NCBI GenBank assembly: GCA_903908595.1 | Contig: CAIVSN010000091.1 | Span: forward strand, 1-46,038 | DNA from: an uncultured bacterium | GTDB taxonomy: Bacteria; Patescibacteriota; Gracilibacteria; BD1-5; UBA2023 | Reading direction: 5' to 3' | Length of the DNA: 46,038 bases | Shown: positions 18,979 through 28,505 of the stretch, in pieces | Numbering within the stretch: the stretch's first letter is position 1 | Layout: each line of letters begins with the position of its first letter | The notes under the pieces: generated by a model | The model's database searches: none | What the model saw: the letters and a program-made list of their open reading frames with translations, nothing else | Told to the model about the DNA's origin: nothing | Translations under genes and position numbers: made by a program

Positions 18979-19404
18979 TTATATGATTACCATATATAGT
19001 ACGAGAAACGCTCCGGCAAGGATTCAAGCGTAGACCAGTATTTTATCGTATTTGCTGCTATCAATTACCAAGTGCAATCATTTTTTGTCATATCTCTCTC
19101 AGCGCATCAAGGTCCGAAAGGAAAAACATATGAACTCAAAGAATATGCAGAAGATACAAAGGGCACCCACTCCGAATCAAAATGCCGTAAGTAAGTAAAA
19201 AATGATTAAACCGAACCATGCAATAAATCTAACGGGTAAATACGGACTGCATTCGCAACTGTCGAAATATGAGTGTATTAAAAACAGGAACAGGAGCAAC
19301 GATACCGAAACGTACCAGATTCACAATCCGAAAACCAGAAAAAGAACCGTCAGGAAGAAAAATGCCACCCCTAGGTATTTGTATTTTATATTTCCCTCGC
19401 ACAT
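18979..19404 (-). CDS. Small four-TM paralogue (array member 7)
   Basis: 141-aa product, ATG 19404 to TAA 18979-18981, containing several TGA codons read as Gly. N-terminus MCEGNIKYKYLGVAFFFLTV; middle GFGVGALCIFCIFFEF, nearly the same as array member 8 (GLGIGALCIFWIFFEF); end LVLYMVII. Four hydrophobic segments and a cysteine-rich loop (SCECSP). AT-richer than the polyamine genes. Unknown function. Confidence 0.75.
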
Positions 19405-19514
19405 ATGAAAATGAGTTTAAAATGTAGGATGGTCATTTCGGTTTTGCTTCGAAAACGGCAAGGCGTTAAAAAGTAGGGTTTTCCATTCGGCCTCGGAGCG
19501 CTCTTCTTCATAAA

Positions 19515-19895
19515 TTACATGATTCCCATATACAGCGCGAGCAATAGTCCGGCAAGCACGAAGGCTCAGAGTACTTGGCCGCCTGTTTTTACCGGATTTG
19601 AATATCGAAACAGGAATAACAAGAATTCGAAAAATATCCAGAAGATGCAAAGGGCTCCGATTCCGAGTCAAAATGAAAAACCCGTGAATCAAACGAAAAT
19701 TCAAGCAGTAAGATAATTTCAATATTCTTTTTTGAAATCCGAGTCAAAACTGCCGAAATACGAAAGTGAAAAAAGCATGAACAGCATCAGTGAAATTATC
19801 ACGTAGACATAGCCGGATCCGAAAATTATGAGGAATGCCGTGAGCAAAAACTGCAGGACACCCAGGTATTTAAACGTTGATATTCCCTCGCGCAT
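19515..19895 (-). CDS. Small four-TM paralogue (array member 8, first in array)
   Basis: 126-aa product, ATG 19895 to TAA 19515-19517; several TGA codons read as Gly. Shares N-terminus (MREGISTFKYLGV), GIGALCIFWIFFEF and C-terminus (LALYMGIM) with members 5-7. Its first 26 bp overlap the end of the GspS-like gene in another frame, so its translation is likely coupled to that gene. This arrangement is the template for the duplicated copy at array member 6. Confidence 0.77.
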
Positions 19896-21072
19896 ACGCC
19901 AACGTCGTTAAATTATACGTATCGTCCGTCGTCCGATGCTCCTGCTTCCTAGCTATGAAAGAGATACTCTCCCTCAGGTCCGAAAACGCCCCGAGCACCA
20001 GGAAGTCCCCCTGTTCGTTTTCCTTCCGCGGTTCCACTTTTTTCTGGAAAATGAACTTGTCCACGTGGTCGAGATTCGTATAGAACCGATCCCAGTAGAT
20101 TTCCCGCCCGTATCTTCCGAACCTCCATTTGGCGAGGTATTCGGTTGATTCCTGGAATTCCCTCGTGGTGAAGGGGATGTGCCTATGGATGGCCGCCTGC
20201 TCTTCGGCGGAGTATTTCTCCAGGTTTTCCCAGATGACCGCGAACATGAGCTTGTCCTGGAACGCCATGCTTTCGAGGGGGTTCACGAGCAGGCAGTTGC
20301 CGTCCGCGACCGCTTCCAGGAACGGCAGGGTAAAATCGATGTCCGTCAGGAAAAACTCGAACGGGAAATACGAGAGGATCGCGTCGATTCGCTGCCCCTT
20401 GAGGGTGACGGACCCATCCACGACGTTGGTTTCGTAGATGTCCCCGATGACGAGGTTTTCCTCCGGGATGACCGAGGAGAGGATATCGTAATAGTCGCGT
20501 CCGACGAGGTAGTCTTCGTTTTCGTAGCTGTGGGGGAGAAGGATGCCGAGCTTTATTTTCGCGAGATCCCCGCCGGACAATGTTTCCATTTTCCCCTTCC
20601 AGAAATCCCGGACGTACTCGATGAGCCCGCCGGCCTGGTTGTCCCAGCCTTCCGGCAAAAACATCGCGGACGGGCGGTTGGATTCGGTGATGAGCCCGGG
20701 CGTGTTCGCGTTGGTTTCGAGGAATTTGTATTCCCCGTGGACGTCGATGAGCACGTCGTACCGCGCGATGAAATATTCGTCGTACGGGAATTCCTTCCGG
20801 AAATATTCGTGGATCCGGGAGAACTCCGGCAAGTTTCTCGCGAGGTCGTCCCAATACCAGGAATACGCCTTGCGAAAAATCCCGTTTACTGATCGGACGA
20901 TGGCTTGGAGTTCCTCGAATTCCGCTTTTTCGAACCCGACGAAGGTCTTGGTGTCGAGGTATTCGAAATAGTTCGGATCGAGCCCTTCGATGGCGTACGT
21001 GGCCTGGAGCTCGTCGTAGATTTTTTGTTTGTCGTACCGGTTGTCGGGATAGTATGAGAGGGAAACGGCCAT
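19870..21072 (-). CDS. Glutathionylspermidine synthase-like ATP-grasp ligase
   Basis: 400-aa product, ATG 21072 to TAA 19870-19872, no in-frame TGA. It matches the C-terminal synthetase half of glutathionylspermidine synthase and the E. coli YgiC/YjfC type: YDVLIDVHGEYKFLETNANTPG (ETNANTPG at 119-126), a Y-F-P-F-E-F core, LLVNPLESM, and the late W-R-F-G-R-Y-G-R-E segment typical of the nucleotide site. No amidase domain is present. Such ligases join the carboxyl of glutathione or a peptide to an amine such as spermidine using ATP. First gene of the minus-strand cluster that ends with speE-speD, which supports a polyamine substrate; the acceptor peptide is unknown. Confidence 0.85.
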   Translation of the reverse strand: MAVSLSYYPDNRYDKQKIYDELQATYAIEGLDPNYFEYLDTKTFVGFEKAEFEELQAIVRSVNGIFRKAYSWYWDDLARNLPEFSRIHEYFRKEFPYDEYFIARYDVLIDVHGEYKFLETNANTPGLITESNRPSAMFLPEGWDNQAGGLIEYVRDFWKGKMETLSGGDLAKIKLGILLPHSYENEDYLVGRDYYDILSSVIPEENLVIGDIYETNVVDGSVTLKGQRIDAILSYFPFEFFLTDIDFTLPFLEAVADGNCLLVNPLESMAFQDKLMFAVIWENLEKYSAEEQAAIHRHIPFTTREFQESTEYLAKWRFGRYGREIYWDRFYTNLDHVDKFIFQKKVEPRKENEQGDFLVLGAFSDLRESISFIARKQEHRTTDDTYNLTTLAYARGNINV

Positions 21073-21220
21073 GGGTGGTGGTTACGAATATGTTTTTTCG
21101 GAAGTCCAGATTCGAGAAAACCAGTAGACGCAAGGATTTGAAAGCCGGACGATTCGGGGATTTCCATTTGATTTTCGTTCCTCCCAAATCCGTTAATGGC
21201 GATGGATCCAATGAGCATAT

Positions 21221-22696
21221 TTAGTTTTTGATACACCTTACGGCAAGTGCGCCAGTTCGAGGTCTCTGGTCCATCTCATAGAGCCAGGTGTTTTGCCAAT
21301 GCGAGCTTGATGCAAAAACGAGGCAGGCGCTTCTATATGACTCGGGCCATGCATAAGCAGCTTCAGATGTGCTTGTCCAAAACCCTGACATTTTATAATT
21401 TTCCGCGCTAATTTTCAATGCCGAATTAAAGATATCGTCTTTATTGGCACTATTAAGAGTAATTTCTCACCGAGAGCTATCCCGCTTCTTGTTGCACATG
21501 TGATCCCCAGTGCCATATTTCTTCAGGCAAATCGCATCTATAAAAGACAGCCACTCATCTTTGCTAGGCACTTTCCAGCCTATGGGACAGGGGTTGTTTT
21601 TCCCATTCACGCCTCGCCAAAGAGCGTTATTTTGTGGAATGCGCCAATCGTAATAGCTCCACTCATAATCTCCGTTGGTGTTGTTATGCGACTTAACGAT
21701 TTCCGCATGATCAATTAGATCGGGATGACCAGGATCGTCCGAGCTACTCGGAATAGTCGTCGTTTCGCTCGTTGGAAGTTGATGGCCATCGGTAAACCGT
21801 CCCCATTGATAGAGCCAACCGCGTGAGTCTGGGTCATTTGATGTGGTCGCGACATGCGAAGTGCCGAGATTGCTCTTGAACCAACATTTTCCATCTTCTC
21901 CCACTACGGTCTGATATACGTTGGTGTCGGGATCGCGACCGGTAACGGTGGAAGTCCCGCAAACGAAGCCTCCGCCATTGGCGCCATCCGTGGTCGCGGC
22001 GATACAGCTCTTTCCCGTCCTCGCGAGCCAGGCTTTGGCGTTCGTGCCGTCGGGTCCGGCCGAGTCCTTCGCGGCGCAGGCCATCCCCAAGGGGAGCGTG
22101 CTCGCGGTGAAGGTGCCGCTGTCGACTTGGCCTTTCCAGTACGGCAGGCCCGCGGCTTCCGGATCCCGGAGGAGGACTTCCCGGTAGGCGGCGGTCACGG
22201 CGGCTTCGGAAGCCGAGAGCGCGACGGTTCCCGTCGTTCAGGCGGTCCCGCCGGTTCCCGCCAGCCCCGTGAGCTGCGCGATCAGGTCGTTCGCGGTCCC
22301 CGCGCCGGTTCCCCGGAGCTCCCGCACCCTCGGGTAGAGGTACTGGAAGATGAACGCGTAGTCCGTCCCGAACTGCGCCCTCGTGGCGTCGTCGAGCCGG
22401 TCCACCTTCGCGAGGTAGTCGTCGAGGTAGGCCGCGGAAAGCGCGGGGTTCGCCGGATTGCCGGCCTTGGCGACGGCGTTGGCCTTCACCTTGGCGACGA
22501 GGCCGTCGAGGACGGCGGCGCCCTTCCCTTGGGTGAGGCTAGACAAGAGGGCATCGGCCGTCGCGTTCCGGTCGGGGTACGGCATGGACCGGAGCGTTCC
22601 GCCGTCTCCGGAAGCTCAGAACGAGAGGAAAGCGGAAGCGGCGAAAACGGCGGATGCAATCAGGGTCTGCCGAAGCGACAACGATATGGGTTTCAT
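21221..22696 (-). CDS. Secreted protein with DUF4214-like segment and FISUMP-like C-terminus
   Basis: 491-aa product from ATG 22696 to TAA 21221-21223, joined through TGA 22616, 22238 and 21467 (Gly). Residues 1-~26 are a signal peptide (LIASAVFAASAFLSFGASG). An Ala-rich helical region contains YREVLLRDPEAAGLPYWKG, a DUF4214-like signature. The C-terminal ~190 residues resemble the Fibrobacter-type major paralogous (FISUMP) domain: CWFKSNLG, CPIGWKVPSKDEWLSFIDA, SGFWTSTSEAAYAW and a terminal ALAVRCIKN. Composition changes sharply: the 5' half is very GC-rich, the 3' half about average, so the gene may be chimeric. Probably an extracellular surface protein. Confidence 0.75.
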
Positions 22697-22883
22697 AAGC
22701 GCGGGAATGAGGGGATAGGTTTCTGGGAACAGTTTAGGAGAGTTTTCTGGATAATGCAAATCGGAATATCGCCGAATATCGCCGAATGCCTCTGGACTCG
22801 TGGGAATCCTCCAAACGCAGTAATATTTGACTTTATAGTAATTTTATATTAAAGTAAAGAAAAAAATCACTTTTCCATGACCT

Positions 22884-23240
22884 ATGTCCGCTAATTTCCT
22901 TGAACCTCATACGAACGAATCTCCCCAGTTGGAATCGCGCCAATCCCGTATTCTCACTGTCGTCAGGCAAGCGGGTCTCAAATTTCCCGGCTTTGACGAT
23001 ACCGCCATACTCGATCGGCTCGTCCCGAGCGCGGAGAACTGGATCCTTATGAAAATCGTCTCCGGACATTTGTCCATAGAGGATCAGAAACTGTTCCGGG
23101 ATGCCCAAATGAGCGCTCCCGATATTTTCGATCCCGTGGAGTTCCTTTCCGATATCCTTCCCGAGTACGACGCTCTCGTCGAGACCTATTTCGAGGCATG
23201 GATCGCCGATTTCCAAAAAAACCTTGCCGGCCAGGCGTAA
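22884..23240 (+). CDS. Hypothetical protein
   Basis: 118-aa, acidic, probably helical soluble protein; ATG 22884 to TAA 23238-23240, no in-frame TGA. Not recognised. The 140 bp upstream are AT-rich with TTGACT at 22827-22832 and TATATT/TATTAA around 22845-22852, but the spacing is too short for a standard promoter, so I do not call one. 35 bp before the large membrane protein gene on the same strand; likely co-transcribed. Confidence 0.55.
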   Translation: MSANFLEPHTNESPQLESRQSRILTVVRQAGLKFPGFDDTAILDRLVPSAENWILMKIVSGHLSIEDQKLFRDAQMSAPDIFDPVEFLSDILPEYDALVETYFEAWIADFQKNLAGQA

Positions 23241-23275
23241 TCGTCATTCCAATTCCCATTCCTCATTTTTTCAAT

Positions 23276-26200
23276 ATGCCCAATATTCCATCTCCTTCCC
23301 GAGCCAGTTGCGTTCCCCATGTTCCCGAACCGGTACGCGAAGTGACCCGTTCGCCGTTGTCCTTGGACGTCCTCAATCTGGATCAGCTGATAGATATCTA
23401 CGCGGAAAGCCGTGCCGTCGAGGACTTCGAAGCCTCGATGCGAACCGAAAGGCAAGGGTTCCTCGGAAAGGTGTCCGGATTTTTTCACCGGAGCGTCAAC
23501 CGCCTGGGGCGGGACGGGTATATCGGAACGAAGAAGCGGGAATTCGTGGCCGAAATCAAATCGGGATTGCAAAAAGGCCAGTATACGGAGGAATTTCTCC
23601 GATCCCACGTCCGCAATTCGGATGCCGGAATCGTAGAGAAAGCGTACTTGGAACACGAAAGCCTTGCTCAGGACGTTTCCGTTTCCGAAGCCATTCAGGA
23701 GGTCGTCGATGCCTGGATGAGCGCTCCCGCCGGTTCGGCCGTCCGTACGCAAAAAGCCCTGGAACTCAAGGATCTCATCGATAGGTGATATCAGGCGCTC
23801 ACTACGGACGCGAACCAGCTCTATGCGTCTCTGGCACGTTTGGAGCAGGCAAAGAATGCTGCGGAAATCGAGGCGATAGAAATGAAGCTGAACATTCTCG
23901 ACATCGGCCGGTCAGAACGGGGCATGGGCCACCGCACCGAGGGTTGGTTCGTAAAAATGGCGGATTCGATGCGCGATTCCAAGTGGATGCCCGAGGTGAT
24001 AAAAACTTGGGTTTGCAACCCTACGGTGGCAGCCGTGGCTACGGCCCTCGGCACGAGGGGATTGGTCGCCTGAGCGGCGGGGGCAGCCGCGGTAGCGACG
24101 TTGTGAGGCGGATTTCTCCTTCCCCTCCTTGCGGGATCCGCTGCGGGATGAGTACTGGCAGGGGTTCGGGCTAAGCGCGAGCTCCGGGACCGGACCGCTC
24201 AGATCGATCGCCGCGGTTCGCTCGGAATGGAAACGGGGAACGAGGAGGTGGACGGCCGGTCTTCCGACGAACGGATCCACGATATGACGAACGCGAGGAA
24301 CTGACAGGCATTGGTGGTGTCTGCTTTCAATGCCCTCCTGGGGTATTCCGAGAAAAGGCAGCACACGGAAACCGAAACCCAGAATGCCCTCGCTACCGCG
24401 CTCTGTTATCTGATCCGCCACAAGGTCGGTCGGGAAAGCGGGCTGAACCTCCTCCAGTTCGAAAGCCAGAATTCGGTATCGAGACAGCACGTGTCGATGA
24501 TTCGCATCATCGAAAAGAATTTTCCGAACCTTATCGCGCAGTTCAACGGCGGAGAGCTTTTCGACCAAGACAACGAGGCTCTTTCGGCCCAAATTGCCCA
24601 AGAACAATATTCCAAGTTCATACGCGAAACGGGGGAGATATTGAAGGACCGAAAAAAAGTCGAGAGCGAATATGCCGTTAAGCAGGGATTGATTTTCGCC
24701 GGAATTTCCGCAGCCGTGGGTTCGACCGTGCAGGGGATTATTTTTGGGGTTCAAAATCTTGCCCCATCCGTGTCGTCGTTGGTGCCCTCGGCTTCGGCAT
24801 CGTCCTCGGTTCCTTCGGTGGTCAGCCTTTCCGACTGAGAAGATTTGGTAGTTTCGTCTTCGTCAAATTCCCCAACAGATCTATTCCAAGTGAAGCGACC
24901 TTTCTGGTATGACAACGGAACGAAGGCGTTTGATGGAAATGAGCTCATGACGCGAGAACAAAGCGGCGTTTGGAGCATTGCCAACATGATTGGAAAAACC
25001 GCGACTTCCACGGCGGGAATGTCCCATCTGGTTACGGCGGATGATTTTGCCACCGGTCGCATTCAGGCGGTGGTAACCCCGGTCCGTGGGGGAGGCAGCT
25101 TCTTCATCCCCGTCGATGCGAACGGGCATCTCCAGATACCCCAAAACCTCCGGGAGGCCATCGACCTTCGCACGTTCCATACCCTGGAAATCGGCGAAGT
25201 CCAAATGAACGCATCGGAAATGCGGCTCAATCCGATGTCCACGGTTCAGGGCAGTGGTACTATGATACTCCCGCCGGTTTCCGAAGTCGCTCCTCCACCG
25301 TTGCCTCCCGTTTCGCCGCCTCCGGTGCCTCCCATAGTACCGTTGGCTCCCGTTGCTACGCCACTGCCGATCGATCCGTATTATATCGCCATCCCGGCGG
25401 GATTCAATCGGTACGACGAACTGGGAGAGGCTCGAAAAGCGGAAGATGTTCCTCCAGAGGCATCTCCATCGCCGGTGCTTCCTCCTTCCGAGCCTCCGGC
25501 ACAAGGGGGAGGCGTGGATCTCCGAAAGCCCGTCGATCTCAGTAAAAATACGAAAGAAACGCCATCTCCCGAACCATCAGGGGATGATGTAAAAGCTCCC
25601 GAACCTCCGGAACAAGGGGGAGGCGTCGATCTCCGAAAACCCGTAGACCTCCGAAAGCCCGTAGACCTCCGAAAGCCCGTGAAAGATCCTCTTCAGGAAG
25701 CGGCTCTTAAGCCGGCTCCCGATACGGCAGACTCGGCCCAATCGCCCGAGCACGTGGGATTCCGACAAAAAGATACGGTAGACCAGGCGAATCACATACT
25801 CTCGAAAGAGGATCTCGAATTGGAAAAACTCTACAAGAAGTATCTGAAAGAAGGCGATATGAGTTACGCACAGACCGTTTCGGCATTTCCGGAAAAACGC
25901 GAGTATCTCGTCATGCTTAAGAATTTTTCCCTTTCGGAACGCAAGGCGTTCGGAAAATACACCTCAAGCATATGCGTCGGCCTCGGAAGCGCCATGAAAC
26001 GACTCGATGCCCCGTTTTCCGATGCTTACGGGTCTTTCGCGCCGTCATCCGCGAAGATGTGGGCGAGGTACGAGATTCTCAAATGTATCCACGCCTCCAA
26101 ACATCCGGATACAGCTACAAATGCCCCCTACACCATTGGAAATCCTCTTGAAAACAAGGGTACCCGATCGGATATCGTCACTTTTTTGATCGGCGTTGCC

Positions 26201-26440
26201 GCCATTCGGAAGTGCCGGGAAATCAAAGACTACTCCGTATTGAGCGCCATGGGGATCAGCAAGGGGGAATTGGATGAGCCCAAGGTATTTTCCATCGGCA
26301 AGACGCTTCGAAACGGCCAGGTGAAAAAGTCGAAAAATACGCCAAAGAAGGCCTCCGGAAAAATTCCGGGGATTCCGTCGAAGCAACCTCACGATTCCGC
26401 CAAACCCATTCAGTCCGTCTCGCCGGGAGGCATTTCATAA
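23276..26440 (+). CDS. Large membrane protein with coiled-coil, Pro-rich repeats and C-terminal domain
   Basis: 1054-aa product from ATG 23276 to TAA 26438-26440, read through six TGA codons (23786, 24071, 24104, 24149, 24302, 24836). The N-terminal ~240 residues are helical. A glycine/alanine-rich hydrophobic region at about 255-300 and another at ~465-490 (GLIFAGISAAVGSTVQGIIFG) are membrane segments, with a charged helical stretch between. Residues ~660-810 are Pro-rich with repeated GGGVDLRKPVDL units (three KPVDLR in a row near 25640-25680). The C-terminal ~200 residues form a helical domain ending in a basic tail. No family recognised. It converges on the minus-strand operon with a strong terminator between. 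Confidence 0.65.
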
Positions 26441-26489
26441 GCGGCTGTCCTACAAATAGGCAAAGCGGAGATTATTGATGAAATCCATT

Positions 26490-26523
26490 AAAAAGGAGCA
26501 CCTCAAATGAGGGGCTCCTTTTT
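26490..26523. terminator. Intrinsic terminator, bidirectional
   Basis: AAAAAGGAGCACCTC and GAGGGGCTCCTTTTT form a 15-bp stem with one mismatch around loop AAAT, with A and T runs on the two sides. Placed between the convergent gene ends at 26440 (+) and 26649 (-). Confidence 0.92.
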
Positions 26524-26557
26524 AAATAAGCCGATTCAAAGGAATAACCGGGGTTTT

Positions 26558-26653
26558 CCGGTATCCGGATTATCCGCAAAATTACCAAGCCAACTATTAC
26601 CACCAAGGCAGTGCCAAATGATCGCCGGTATCCGGATTATTTGCAAAATTACC
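26558..26653. repeat. Pair of 29-bp direct repeats
   Basis: CCGGTATCCGGATTAT followed by NNGCAAAATTACC occurs at 26558-26586 and 26625-26653, offset 67 bp, with two differences. The second copy contains the TAA stop of the minus-strand gene (26649-26651). Function unknown. Confidence 0.8.
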
Positions 26654-28010
26654 CCCCGCCCTTCGAAAACCCACCTCCCCCGAACGAGCTGATGGACGAA
26701 CTGGTCGTCGACTTGCTCCCACCGATCGACGACGAGGAAGTCCCGCCTCCGCCCCCGAAAATCGAAGTCGAATTCCCGACGTACGGATTGAACCTCCACC
26801 CGGAACTTGAAGTCGTGCTTCCCGTACTGCCGGAACCGGTCGTGCCGTTCGTGAACCACCCCTGTCCGCCCCGCAGGTCGTACATGACCACCAGCGCGAA
26901 AATTACCCCGAGCGACCCGAGAAAGAACACGATCTCCTTCTTTTCCGTCGGTTTTTCCGCGGGAGCTTCCCGCGCGTTGATATTTTTGGAATTGGCCGAC
27001 GCGGAGACTTTTCCCGCCTTTGGCAGGTTCGTTCCGGAAGGAGGGATATTGACCCGGCTGACGCTTTCGTCCTTGACCTTGTCGAGGATGTCCTTGCGGT
27101 ATTGGACGTATTCGCGGTTTTTGCCGACCACGTAGTCCTCGTACCAGCCGATGGTATCGGTTTTGGGCTGGTAGGGGATATGGAAGGTTTCGACCGGGAA
27201 GTCGTCGCCGAGGACGATGGTCTTGTACTGCATGCTGATTTCGGGGGTATTGTCCATGTCGCAGATGACCACCTGCTTGATATCCTTGGACAGGAGCCAC
27301 TCCTTGCTTGGGTATTCGTCGACGCGGTAGACGAATTTCCATTCCTTGAACGCGATGCTGCTTTTGACGTAGGGATCGACTTTGGATACGTTCCAATTCG
27401 GCGCGGCATCGTTCTCGTCGAAGAGGACGTACCAGCGGTTGCCGTCGAGCGCCAATTTCGAATCCTGGATGATCTTCGCGAGCCCCCGGACTTTTTCCGC
27501 GAGTTCCGGGATATTTTTCCAGAGTTCGAGGAAGATGGTCGCCTCGAACGTCTTCGAAGTGCTGTTGACCGCCGGAGTCCGGTTGAAATTATAGATGACG
27601 TTCTTCCCCCCGGCCTCCTTGAGCGCTTCTCCGAAAATAGCGGATTCCAGCGGAAACAGCCGGACGATCGTGAGGATTTTTTCCGTCTTTTTCTTGGAAA
27701 GCATGCTCGCCGCGTTCTGGAGGGTCGGAGGGATGAGCCCGGCTACGCCGTCGAACAGTTCGGTCCAGTGGAGGTTTTGCAGGAAAATGTTCAGGTTCGG
27801 ATAGAATTTCTCGAACGTCGCGAGGTCCTTGCTCGGAACCTTCATGAATTTCGCGAAATCGGGATCTCCCGAGTACGAAAAATTCTTGTCGACCTTGGTC
27901 CACGGGTAATTGCCGAGGAGCGGGAACGCGGGTTCTTTTTCCGTTGCCATCCATTCCTGGAGATTTCTGGCGAGGGTAAAACGCGACGTGTTGGATAAGG
28001 GTTGTGCCAT
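26649..28010 (-). CDS. Hypothetical membrane protein with Gly/Ser-rich tail
   Basis: 453-aa product, ATG 28010 to TAA 26649-26651, no in-frame TGA. Residues 1-~340 look like a soluble alpha/beta region (segments LDGNRWYVLFDEN, KQVVICDMDNTPEIS). A basic linker (AEKPTEKKE) precedes one membrane helix (IVFFLGSLGVIFALVVMYDL, ~357-376), followed by a ~75-residue Gly/Ser/Thr tail ending SSFGGGGFSKGGG. Such tails occur in TPM-type membrane proteins, but the N-terminal region does not show a clear TPM signature. Starts 9 bp after the DUF350-like gene: last gene of the helicase operon. Confidence 0.65.
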   Translation of the reverse strand: MAQPLSNTSRFTLARNLQEWMATEKEPAFPLLGNYPWTKVDKNFSYSGDPDFAKFMKVPSKDLATFEKFYPNLNIFLQNLHWTELFDGVAGLIPPTLQNAASMLSKKKTEKILTIVRLFPLESAIFGEALKEAGGKNVIYNFNRTPAVNSTSKTFEATIFLELWKNIPELAEKVRGLAKIIQDSKLALDGNRWYVLFDENDAAPNWNVSKVDPYVKSSIAFKEWKFVYRVDEYPSKEWLLSKDIKQVVICDMDNTPEISMQYKTIVLGDDFPVETFHIPYQPKTDTIGWYEDYVVGKNREYVQYRKDILDKVKDESVSRVNIPPSGTNLPKAGKVSASANSKNINAREAPAEKPTEKKEIVFFLGSLGVIFALVVMYDLRGGQGWFTNGTTGSGSTGSTTSSSGWRFNPYVGNSTSIFGGGGGTSSSSIGGSKSTTSSSISSFGGGGFSKGGG

Positions 28011-28019
28011 GGGTGCGGG

Positions 28020-28487
28020 CTAGTACGAATAAAATGCTACGCTCACGAGGATCGCGAGCGCGATGAGGAACCCTTCGATAATGAGCGCGAGGGATTCGTT
28101 CTGTTCCAGGATGATTTCCTTTTCGAGGGGGATGGCCTTGGTCAACCCCCAGAGCAGGAACTGGAAGGAGGCCATGCCGAAGATTCCGAACAGTACCGTC
28201 GATCGGAGGGAAGCCGCGAACACGTTCATCTGGAAGATATGTTCCGGAGTGCTGCCCGTGAAGTAGATGAGCGATCCGATCATGATGCCCTGCGCGATGA
28301 GCTGTCCTCGGACGATTTGCCCGATGGCCCGGTTTTGCGTGTCGAAAATCGCTTCTTTGACGTTGAACGGGGTCCATCTCTCGAAAAGCCAGAGATTTGC
28401 CATGAAGAGCATGGCAGCCACCGAAAGGTAGGCTACCCCGGAAACGAGAGCGGCGAGAAATGCGCCTTGGGAAGCGAGTATGTCCAT
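28020..28487 (-). CDS. DUF350-like (YjfL-type) membrane protein
   Basis: 155-aa product, ATG 28487 to TAG 28020-28022. Four hydrophobic segments in two similar halves: VAYLSVAAMLFMANLWLF then ERWTPFNVKEAI, QNRAIGQIVRGQLIAQGIMI; and IIEGFLIALAILVSVAFY preceded by EKEIILEQNESLAL. The T-P-(Y/F)-N and (G/Q)-N-x-A-x-A/I patterns of each half fit DUF350/UPF0719, whose members often neighbour GspS-like ATP-grasp genes (for example YjfL with YjfC in E. coli). Function of the family is not established. Within the helicase operon (9-bp and 18-bp gaps). Confidence 0.62.
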   Translation of the reverse strand: MDILASQGAFLAALVSGVAYLSVAAMLFMANLWLFERWTPFNVKEAIFDTQNRAIGQIVRGQLIAQGIMIGSLIYFTGSTPEHIFQMNVFAASLRSTVLFGIFGMASFQFLLWGLTKAIPLEKEIILEQNESLALIIEGFLIALAILVSVAFYSY

Positions 28488-28505
28488 AAGGATAAGGTAA
28501 AGGAT

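Noticed and set aside
26649-26990. Gly/Ser-rich tail as proof of a TPM domain protein
   Set aside because: The tail alone is low complexity; no TPM-type core was seen in the N-terminal part.
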